The translations under genes were made by a program, and so were the position numbers. This document shows, one piece after another, positions 57,607 to 64,000 of a stretch of 64,000 nucleotides of DNA (its first letter is position 1; each line of letters begins with the position of its first letter). The notes beneath the pieces are model-generated. The model had not been told where the DNA came from. It saw only the letters and a list, made by a program, of their open reading frames with translations, and did no database searches. This DNA is from Variovorax paradoxus (GTDB lineage: Bacteria > Pseudomonadota > Gammaproteobacteria > Burkholderiales > Burkholderiaceae_C): positions 1,612,001 through 1,676,000 of the forward strand of contig NZ_JAUSXL010000002.1 in assembly GCF_030815975.1 (NCBI RefSeq), written 5' to 3'.

Positions 57607-58722
57607 ACTGCAACTCGCCGTCATCGACGTGAAGCCCGGCGCGGCGATGGAAAGCCAGTCGGGCCTGCAGCTGCTGCGCCCGCGCATCTACGGCGCCTTC
57701 CGAGCGCCGCCGGGCCCGAAAAAGATCGCGGCCATCGTGATGCACCCGACCAGCAACTTCATGGGCCACTACCTGGTCGGCCCGCTGGCCGAGCGCGGCA
57801 TCTGCTGCATGGGCCTGAACTCGCGCTACGTGGGCAACGACACGGTGCTGCTGATGGAGCGTGCGATCCAGGACCTGGGCGCCGGCGTGCAGTATCTGCG
57901 CGCGGCCGGCTACGAGAAGGTGTTCCTGGTCGGCAACTCGGGCGGGGCGGCGCTCGCGAGCTTCTACCAGGCGCAGGCCGAGAATCTCACACCGCCACTC
58001 ACCTGCCGGACGGCGACCCCACGCACCTGCACCCCGACGACTTGCCGCCCGTGGACGGCATCGCGCTGTGCGCCGCGCACCTGGGCCGCACGCGGCTGAT
58101 GCGCGACTGGATCGATCCGTCCGTGACCGACGAGCACGACCCGCTCTCGGTGGACCCCGCGCTCGACATGTACGACCCGCGCCACCGCGTGCCCTACGAC
58201 CGCGGCTTTCTCGCGCGCTTCGGTGCGGCGCAGCAGGCGCGGCTGAACCGCATCGAGCAGTGGTGCATCGATCGCCTCGCGCTGCTGCGCAGCACCCCCG
58301 GCGCGCCGCGCGACCAGGCCTTCATCGTCTACCGCACGCATGCCGATCCGCGCTGCGTCGACCTGTCGCTCGACGCCAACGACCGCCTGCCGGGCAGCGT
58401 GTGGGGCGATGCGCGCCAGGTCAACTACTCGGCCAATGCAATGGGGCGCACCACGTCGCTGACCGCGTTTCTCTCGCAATGGTCTTCGCGCTCGCAGGCC
58501 GACGGGCCGGCCAACCTCGCGCTTACCAGCGTGCCGAAGCTGCTGCTGACCTACACGGCCGACCAGTCGACCTTCCCGAGCACGCGCGATGCGTGGCTGG
58601 CGGCGGGCGGCGCGCGCATCCGCAACGTCGACATCGTGGGCGGCAACCACTACCTCGCAGGCCAGCCCGAGCTGATCCCCAAGGCGGCCGATGCCATCGC
58701 CGAATTCGCCCACGCGCTGTAG
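57599..58722 (+). pseudogene. Alpha/beta-hydrolase, frameshifted
   Basis: ~374 residues if repaired. The first part (to ~57985) has HPTSNFMGHYLVGPLAERG and the nucleophile region FLVGNSGGAALASFY. The remainder (PDGDPTHLHPDDLPPVDGIALC onward, to stop 58722) lies in another frame and contains YRTHADPRCVDL and the final GGNHYLAGQPE, with a likely catalytic histidine. The break lies at about 57985-58000 and fits a loss of one or four bases. The type is that of a meta-cleavage-product or ester hydrolase. Either an inactive gene or a sequencing error; the similarity and gene order favour a recent event. Confidence 0.8.
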
Positions 58723-58729
58723 AAGAGAC

Positions 58730-60397
58730 ATGGAAAGCTTTGCATTCGCGCCGGCCTACGAGTTGCCGGTCTGGCCCTTCACGCCGCCGCCCGAATTGGG
58801 CCGCACGGAAATCGTCCGCCACCCGATCGTGATCGTCGGCGCGGGCCCCTCGGGCCTCACGCTGGCCTGCGATCTTGCGCAGCGCGGCATACGCGCGGTG
58901 CTGCTCGACGAGGACGACACCGTCGGCGTGCGCGGCGCGTCGTCGCGCGGCATCTGCTATGCGCAGAAGAGCCTCGAGATCTTCGAGCGCCTCGGAATCT
59001 ACGAGCGCATCGCGGCCAAGGGCATCACCTGGTCGTTCGGTCGCACCTTCTCGGGCGAGCAGGAGGTCTACAGCTTCAACCTGCAGGCAGAGAGCGTCTC
59101 GAGGCAGCCGCCGTTCATCAACCTGCAGCAGTTCTACGTCGAGTGGTTCCTGGTCGAGCGCATCCTCGAACTGGGGCTCACCGATGTGCGCTGGAAGAGC
59201 CGCGTGACCGGCATCGAGCCCTTGAGCGATGGCGTGCGCATCGACATCGAAACGCCCGCAGGCCGCTACACCATCGAAGCCGACCGGCTGATCGACGCGA
59301 CCGGCGCCAACAGCCCGATCCGCACACAGCTCGGCATCGAGGCACACGCCTCGCGCAGCACCGACCGCTGGTGCATCAGCGACGTGCGCTTCAAGAAGCC
59401 CTTGCCAGTCGAGCGCTGGACCTGGGTCGACGCGCCCTTCAACGAAGGCCGCGGCGTCTGGCAGCACCTGATGGCCGATGGCGTCTGGCGCATCGACTAC
59501 CAGATGCCCGAGGACTGCGACACGGCCCATATCAGCCAGCCCGAAGTGGCGGGCGCGCGGCTGCGTGAGCAGCTTGGCCCGGGCGTGGAGTTCGAGTTCG
59601 TCTGGATCGGCCCGTACGGCTACCGTGACCACCTGCTCGACAGCTTCCGCCACGGCCGCGTGTTCTTCATCGGCGACGCCGCGCATGTGGTGAGCCCCTT
59701 CGGCGCGCGCGGCGGCAACAGCGGCATCCAGGATGCGGCCAACCTCGGCTGGAAGCTGGCGCTGGTCGCGCAAGGGCAGGCGAACGATGCGCTGCTCGAC
59801 AGCTACGACGCGGAACGGCAGCCGGCCGCGAAGCAGAACCTCGAAGTGACGAGCCGGTCGGCACGCTTTCTCGCGCCGCGCTCGCCGGCCGAGCACACGC
59901 TGCGCCGCGCGGTGGTGGCGCTGGCCGCGCGCCATCCGTTTGCGCGTGCGCTGGTCAATACCGGCCGCATGTCGGTCGCCAACGACTATCCGCCTGCACC
60001 GCAGTTGCCCGATGGCGGACGCACGGTACAGAACCTGCCGCTGCGCTGGGCCGATGGCCGCGAGACCACGCTGATGCGGCTGTTGGCCGAGGGCACGCAG
60101 TGCCTGGGCCTGTGGCTCGCACCGACACGCGCTGAAGCCAAGACGGCCATGGATGCCACGGCGTCGCTGCCGCTGCGCCTGCTCGCCATCGGCGGCGACA
60201 GCGGGCTGCCGGCGCTGCGAGCCGACGAGACCCTGACGCACCACCTCGGCCTCCACGACACGGGCAGCTTCGTCCTCGTGCGGCCCGATGCCTACCGCGC
60301 CGCGACGCTGGCGCAGGCCACGCCCGGCGCAATCGCCACCGCGCTGCGCACGGCCCTCGCCCACGACAACGACAACGACAACGACAACGCCCCATGA
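58730..60397 (+). CDS. FAD-dependent aromatic hydroxylase (MhpA/PheA type)
   Basis: Flavoprotein monooxygenase of 555 residues. FAD motif VGAGPSGLTLACDLAQRG (near residue 35), a substrate-domain segment YQMPEDCD, and the second FAD motif GDAAHVVSPFGARGGNSGIQDAANL-type region (~323), which here reads GARGGNSG. The C-terminal thioredoxin-like part (~residues 410-540) is typical for large phenol or 3-hydroxyphenylpropionate hydroxylases. It ends in a (Asp-Asn)4 tail. The substrate is unknown. It overlaps the DUF2783 gene by 4 bp. Confidence 0.85.
   Translation: MESFAFAPAYELPVWPFTPPPELGRTEIVRHPIVIVGAGPSGLTLACDLAQRGIRAVLLDEDDTVGVRGASSRGICYAQKSLEIFERLGIYERIAAKGITWSFGRTFSGEQEVYSFNLQAESVSRQPPFINLQQFYVEWFLVERILELGLTDVRWKSRVTGIEPLSDGVRIDIETPAGRYTIEADRLIDATGANSPIRTQLGIEAHASRSTDRWCISDVRFKKPLPVERWTWVDAPFNEGRGVWQHLMADGVWRIDYQMPEDCDTAHISQPEVAGARLREQLGPGVEFEFVWIGPYGYRDHLLDSFRHGRVFFIGDAAHVVSPFGARGGNSGIQDAANLGWKLALVAQGQANDALLDSYDAERQPAAKQNLEVTSRSARFLAPRSPAEHTLRRAVVALAARHPFARALVNTGRMSVANDYPPAPQLPDGGRTVQNLPLRWADGRETTLMRLLAEGTQCLGLWLAPTRAEAKTAMDATASLPLRLLAIGGDSGLPALRADETLTHHLGLHDTGSFVLVRPDAYRAATLAQATPGAIATALRTALAHDNDNDNDNAP
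60365..60388 (+). repeat. Coding hexanucleotide repeat (GACAAC)4
   Basis: Four perfect tandem GACAAC units at the 3' end of the monooxygenase gene encode Asp-Asn four times. A change in copy number keeps the frame, so length variation among strains is expected. Confidence 0.9.
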
Positions 60398-60597
60398 TCA
60401 CCGACCCCCGCATCCCCGAGCCCGACGGCTTCTACACCGCCCTGCTGGCCGCACACAAAGGCCTGAGCGAGGCGCAGAGCGCCGACCTCAACGCCCGCCT
60501 CGTGCTGCTGCTGGCCAACCAGTGCGGCGACCAGGCCGTGCTGCTGGCCTGCATCCGCGCCGCGGCCGAAGACCCCACGACAACCGCCACACCATGA
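60394..60597 (+). CDS. DUF2783 small protein
   Basis: Protein of 67 residues with the DUF2783 pattern (FYTALLAAHKGLSEAQSADLNARLVLLLANQCGDQAVL), two predicted helices, no signal peptide or cysteine cluster. Function unknown. In Burkholderiales it accompanies flavoprotein hydroxylase genes; an assembly or regulatory partner is a guess. Start and stop overlap both neighbours as ATGA, so its level is tied to theirs. Confidence 0.8.
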   Translation: MITDPRIPEPDGFYTALLAAHKGLSEAQSADLNARLVLLLANQCGDQAVLLACIRAAAEDPTTTATP

Positions 60598-61553
60598 CCG
60601 CCAACGTCTCCTTCGCCTCGGCCTCCGACACGCGCGAGCAGAAGCCGCAGCTGCGCGAACTCGCGTCCGATGTCTATGGCTACATCAGCGACTTCGATCC
60701 CAACTGCGGCTTCGTCGTCGGCGACGAACAGGTGGTGCTGATCGACACGCGCCCCACGCCGCGCATGGCGCGCGACTTCCTGGCCGCCATCCGCACGGTG
60801 ACCGACAAGCCCATCAAGACCATCGTGCTCACGCACTACCACGCGGTGCGCGTGATGGGCGCGAGCGCGTTCGACGAGGTGGAGGCCATCATCGCGAGCA
60901 ACGGCACGCTCGACTGGATCCGCACGCGCGGCCAGGCCGATTTCGATTCGGAGGTCGGCCGCTTCCCGCGCCTGTTCGCGGGCGTCGAAGAGATTCCGGG
61001 GCTGACCTTGCCGACGCAGAGCTTCGAGCGCGAGATGACATTGCCGCTCGGTGGCCGCGAACTGCAACTGAAGGCGCTGGGCCGCGGCCACTCGAGCGGC
61101 GACACGGTCGCGTGGCTGCCCGACTGCGGCGTGCTGTTCTCGGGCGACGTGGTCGAGAACCACTGCGGCGTCTATGCGGGCGATGCCTACATCGGCGACT
61201 GGGCCGGCACGCTCGATGCGGTGCTGGCGTTGAAGCCGCGCGTGCTGGTGCCGGGCCGCGGCGCCGTGCTGCAGGACGAGGCCGCCTGCGCCGAGGCCAT
61301 CGGGCTCACCAAGGCGTTTCTCAATGCCTTGCTCGACAGCGTGAAAGCCGGCATTGCCGCGGGAGAAACGCTCAAGGGCTGCTTCGCGCTGGCCGAGGCG
61401 GCAATGGCGCCGCGCTTCGGCAGCTGGCCCGTGTTCCAGCATGTGCTGCCCTTCGACGTCTCGCGCGCGTACGACGAACTGCGCGGCATCGAACACCCCG
61501 TGGGGTGGACCGCAGAGCGCGACCGCGAGCTGTGGCAGACGCTGCGCGGATGA
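60594..61553 (+). CDS. Metallo-beta-lactamase-fold hydrolase with atypical metal motif
   Basis: Protein of 319 residues with an MBL fold: GFVVGDEQVVLIDTRP, LTHYHAVRVMGAS, GHSSGDTVAWLPDCGVLFSGDVVENH and a C-terminal helical part. The usual HxHxDH is HYHAVR here (H81, H83, then Val85, Arg86), so the second-metal ligands are lost and the enzyme may hold one metal only. The family contains lactonases and thioesterases. It probably acts on a ring-cleavage or lactone intermediate (inference). Confidence 0.78.
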   Translation: MTANVSFASASDTREQKPQLRELASDVYGYISDFDPNCGFVVGDEQVVLIDTRPTPRMARDFLAAIRTVTDKPIKTIVLTHYHAVRVMGASAFDEVEAIIASNGTLDWIRTRGQADFDSEVGRFPRLFAGVEEIPGLTLPTQSFEREMTLPLGGRELQLKALGRGHSSGDTVAWLPDCGVLFSGDVVENHCGVYAGDAYIGDWAGTLDAVLALKPRVLVPGRGAVLQDEAACAEAIGLTKAFLNALLDSVKAGIAAGETLKGCFALAEAAMAPRFGSWPVFQHVLPFDVSRAYDELRGIEHPVGWTAERDRELWQTLRG

Positions 61554-61565
61554 ACGGGTTTTCCT

Positions 61566-61587
61566 CCCTCCCCTCCCAGGGGGAGGG
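61566..61587 (+). terminator. C-rich/G-rich hairpin after the MBL-fold gene
   Basis: Perfect stem CCCTCCCC/GGGGAGGG with a 6-nt loop, 13 bp after the stop codon. There is no T-run. Similar CCCTCCC hairpins are frequent between genes in this bacterial family. It could end or partly reduce transcription before the Bug gene. Confidence 0.45.
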
Positions 61588-61652
61588 CCGGGGCGGGGGC
61601 AAGCGGCCTCGCCCCCAAGACTGATTCTTCAACAAGCCACCGAGACAAACCA

Positions 61653-62624
61653 ATGAAGCGATTCCTCCCCCTGCTGGCCGCCACCCTCGCGCTGACGGCC
61701 CCCTTCGCATCGGCACAGCCCGCCGCCTACCCGAGCCAGCCGGTCAAATGGATCGTGCCCTATGTGGCCGGCGGCGGCACCGACAACCTCGCGCGCTCGC
61801 TGGCCGAGGCGATGCAGCCTTCGCTCGGGCAGCCGCTCGTCATCGACAACCGGCCCGGCGCATCGACCAACATCGGCGTCTCGGTGCTGATGCAGGCCAA
61901 GCCCGACGGCTACACGATCATGCAGGCCGAGAACGCGGCGCTGCTCTTCAACGAGCACATGTTCGCCAAGCTGCCCTACAAGCCCGCTAGCGACTTCACC
62001 TACATCGGCGCCATCGGCCGCTTTCCCGTGGCGCTGGTGGTGCACCCGGACTTTCCCGCGAAGAACGTGGCCGAGTTCGTGCGCTACGTGAAGGCCAACC
62101 CCGAGAAGGTGAGCTATGCCTCGCCCGGCAACGGCTCGCCGCACCACATGGCGATGGAGCTCTTCAAGCAGAAGGCTGGCCTCAGCATCACGCACGTGCC
62201 GTACAAGGGCGCCGCGCCCGCCATGACCGACGTGATGGGCGGCCAGGTGCCCACGATGATGCTCGACCTGGCCTCGGGCCTGCCGATCATCAAGGCGGGC
62301 AAGGTGCGGGTGCTGGCCATCGCGCTGCCGCAGCGCGCGAGCGCACTGCCCGAGGTGCCCACCTTCGTCGAAGCCGGCTTCAGCGAGGTCAATGCCTATG
62401 CGTTCCACGGCCTGATCGGCCCGGCCGGCATGCCGCCCGAAGCGATCGCGCGCATCAACGGCGAACTGCACAAGGCGATGAAGGCACCGAAGGTGGTGAA
62501 GCTGTTCTCGGAGTTCGGCTTCGAAGCCCTGCCGGGCACGCCGCAGGATTTCTACAAGCTCTCGCGGGCCGAGAGCGAGCGCTGGGGCAAGATCATCGCG
62601 GCCGCCGGCGTGAAGCTGGATTGA
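61653..62624 (+). CDS. Bug family tripartite tricarboxylate transporter receptor protein
   Basis: Periplasmic binding protein of 323 residues. Signal peptide ends near FASAQP. Family motifs WIVPYVAGGGTDNLARSLAE, VIDNRPGASTNIG, THVPYKGAAPAMTDVMGG and LPEVPTFVEAGF. Last gene of the LysR cluster; it would capture the substrate (aromatic acid or similar) for an unlinked transporter. Ligand unknown. Confidence 0.9.
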   Translation: MKRFLPLLAATLALTAPFASAQPAAYPSQPVKWIVPYVAGGGTDNLARSLAEAMQPSLGQPLVIDNRPGASTNIGVSVLMQAKPDGYTIMQAENAALLFNEHMFAKLPYKPASDFTYIGAIGRFPVALVVHPDFPAKNVAEFVRYVKANPEKVSYASPGNGSPHHMAMELFKQKAGLSITHVPYKGAAPAMTDVMGGQVPTMMLDLASGLPIIKAGKVRVLAIALPQRASALPEVPTFVEAGFSEVNAYAFHGLIGPAGMPPEAIARINGELHKAMKAPKVVKLFSEFGFEALPGTPQDFYKLSRAESERWGKIIAAAGVKLD

Positions 62625-62649
62625 AAAAGAAGAAGAAGAAGGCCGCCGG

Positions 62650-62985
62650 CTACCAGCCCAAGCCCAGGTGCAGGGGCAGGTACACCGCCATGCCCGCGAG
62701 CATGGTGCCGAGCACGCCGCGCCGCCAGTAGTAGTACGCAGCACCGACCACGGCCGCATACAGGCGCGCGTCGTGCAGCGTGGTGATCAGGTGGCCCTGG
62801 GTCATCACGATCTCGGGCGCGATCACGCCGGCCAGCGCGGCGGCGGGCGCGTAGTGCAGTGCGCGATGCGCCCACTCGGGCAGGCCCCAGGGCCGGTCGA
62901 GAATGAAGAAAAAGCAGCGCGTGAGCACCGTGACCGCGGCCAGCCCGACGATCACGCCCATCGTCCACAGGTCGGTGCCCCTCAC
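62650..62985 (-). CDS. azlD: AzlD family branched-chain amino acid exporter subunit
   Basis: Small membrane protein of 111 residues with four helices, typical of AzlD (AVTVLTRCFFFILDRPW near the start). Together with AzlC it forms a branched-chain amino acid or analogue exporter. The GTG start overlaps the azlC stop as GTGA. Confidence 0.88.
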   Translation of the reverse strand: MRGTDLWTMGVIVGLAAVTVLTRCFFFILDRPWGLPEWAHRALHYAPAAALAGVIAPEIVMTQGHLITTLHDARLYAAVVGAAYYYWRRGVLGTMLAGMAVYLPLHLGLGW

Positions 62986-63722
62986 TTGTCGTCCTCCGCA
63001 TCGGGGTCGAGCCCGAACTGCTTCTCGAGCCAGAAGCACAGCAGCACCGCCACGCCGATGGCCACCACGATGTTGAGCTTGAGCGGCAGCGCGTAGGCCG
63101 CGACGGCAGTGGCGCTGGCGATCAGCGCGGCCAGCACGCGCAGCCGCGTGGTGGCCATCGAGCAGACGATCGCCACCAGGCTCAGCACGCCGGCAAAGCC
63201 CAGGCCCCAGCTCTGCGGGATGAAGTTGGCCAGCGCAATGCCCAGCAGGCTCATGCCCATCCAGGAGCACCAGGTCACGAAGTAGTTGCCGGTGAGGTAG
63301 GCCTCCTGCGACTGCTGCTCGGCGAGGGTGGCCGGCGGTGCCGCGTACTGCCTGGTGAAGAGCGCGTAGCTCAGGTCGGCCGTCAGGTAGCCGTGCGTCA
63401 TGCGGCGCCAGCGCGGCATGTGCATGAGGTAGGGCCGCAGGTGCAGGCTGAAGACCACGAAGCGCAGGTTGACGCAAAAGCCCGTGGCCAGGATCACCCA
63501 GGCCGGCGCGCCCGCGAACAAGAGCGGAATGGCCGCGAGCTGCGAGCTGCCGGCGTAGACCAGCAACGTCATGGCCACCGACTCCAGCACGCTCATGTTC
63601 GACTTGACCATGGCCACGCCGGTCATCAGGCCCCAGGCGCCGATGCCCAGCGCGGCCGAGGACATGTCGCGCATGCCGGCGCGGAATTCGGGGCGGCGGC
63701 GGATGGCGGCAGAAAGGAACAT
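62982..63722 (-). CDS. azlC: AzlC family branched-chain amino acid exporter subunit
   Basis: Membrane protein of 246 residues with about seven helices. It has the AzlC signature SSAALGIGAWGLMTGVAM and VYAGSSQLAAIPLLFAGAP. Paired with AzlD. The start codon touches the fmt stop codon (TGATG, 1-bp overlap), so fmt-azlC-azlD are one transcription unit. Confidence 0.9.
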   Translation of the reverse strand: MFLSAAIRRRPEFRAGMRDMSSAALGIGAWGLMTGVAMVKSNMSVLESVAMTLLVYAGSSQLAAIPLLFAGAPAWVILATGFCVNLRFVVFSLHLRPYLMHMPRWRRMTHGYLTADLSYALFTRQYAAPPATLAEQQSQEAYLTGNYFVTWCSWMGMSLLGIALANFIPQSWGLGFAGVLSLVAIVCSMATTRLRVLAALIASATAVAAYALPLKLNIVVAIGVAVLLCFWLEKQFGLDPDAEDDK

Positions 63723-64000
63723 CAGCCGAACCGCTGCCCGGGCTTCAGGTCGAAGCCGCGCAGGAAGTCGGCCACGGCCAGGCGCTTGCCGCCGGGCCGC
63801 TGGAGTTCGGTGGCCATCACCATCGTCGAGCCGGCCGCCGCCACCGCCACGCCGGCATCGCTCACGGCCAGCAGGGTGCCCGGCGCGGCCGACACCTCGG
63901 CCGACATCTCGGCCGGCACTGCATGCGCGGCCCAGAACTTGATGGTCTCGCCGTCGAGCACACTGTTGGCGCCCGGAAACGGGTCGAAGGCCCGGATGCG
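63722..64000 (-). CDS. fmt: Methionyl-tRNA formyltransferase, C-terminal part (gene runs off window)
   Basis: 92 codons plus stop, open to the window end. The sequence RIRAFDPFPGANSVLDGETIKFW and DFLRGFDLKPGQRF at the end are typical of the C-terminal domain of Fmt, which binds initiator tRNA. The enzyme formylates methionyl-tRNA. The N-terminal catalytic part lies beyond 64000. Confidence 0.9.
   Translation of the reverse strand, partial: RIRAFDPFPGANSVLDGETIKFWAAHAVPAEMSAEVSAAPGTLLAVSDAGVAVAAAGSTMVMATELQRPGGKRLAVADFLRGFDLKPGQRFG

Noticed and set aside
62626..62641. (AAG)5 run after the second Bug gene
   Set aside because: Very short, in a 25-bp convergent gap; no function can be supported.

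Overview
The window is GC-rich (roughly two thirds G+C by eye), densely coded DNA from a Burkholderiales bacterium. The closest fit is the family Comamonadaceae, most likely Variovorax or a close relative. Reasons are the pgk-pyk-fba-purC-purE-purK gene block, Bug-type tricarboxylate-receptor proteins, a Burkholderiales-type porin, an ACC deaminase with its Lrp-type regulator, and a structured intergenic repeat that I recall as common in this family. No rRNA, tRNA, CRISPR array, transposase or prophage gene was seen. It looks like chromosome with a few accessory insertions.

Layout. (1) 1-12.8 kb is housekeeping and miscellaneous: a DUF2145 pair, a YiaA/B membrane protein, an MFS-acyltransferase fusion, a CREST-like membrane protein, a small HTH regulator, pyrF, the operon EamA transporter-tsaB-rimI-uracil-DNA glycosylase, a DeoR regulator divergent from a NUDIX hydrolase, and dacB (PBP4). 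(2) 12.9-43.2 kb is a nearly contiguous glycine-betaine catabolic island. It holds uptake genes (periplasmic binding protein, ABC ATPase and permease, BCCT carrier, porin), betaine demethylase gbcAB, dimethylglycine demethylase dgcAB with its own ETF pair, tetrameric sarcosine oxidase soxBDAG, glyA, sdaA, purU, a FolB-like protein, glutathione-independent formaldehyde dehydrogenase, and two GlxA/AraC-type regulators. Together they can take glycine betaine through dimethylglycine, sarcosine, glycine and serine to pyruvate, with handling of the one-carbon units. The formaldehyde dehydrogenase reading frame is broken as sequenced. (3) 43.3-56.0 kb holds a lipoprotein hydrolase and the core block tsaC, purK, purE, cnoX, a META-domain lipoprotein, purC, fba, acdR/acdS, pyk and pgk. 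(4) 56.0-62.6 kb is a LysR-controlled cluster that looks like an uncharacterised aromatic-compound pathway: VOC protein, frameshifted alpha/beta hydrolase, flavoprotein monooxygenase, DUF2783 protein, atypical metallo-beta-lactamase-fold protein and Bug receptor. (5) 62.6-64.0 kb holds azlCD and the 3' end of fmt.

Most notable non-coding signals: a duplicated 64-bp promoter module (41005-41068 and 42115-42178) with 21-bp-spaced GTCGCAA half-sites, placed 42-43 nt upstream of glyA and of a Bug-receptor gene; a 15-bp palindromic motif shared by the betaine-binding-protein and gbcA promoter regions; and four copies of a ~95-bp structured repeat that each begin at the stop codon of a minus-strand gene.

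All functional names come from recognising protein motifs and gene order by eye. No database search was run.
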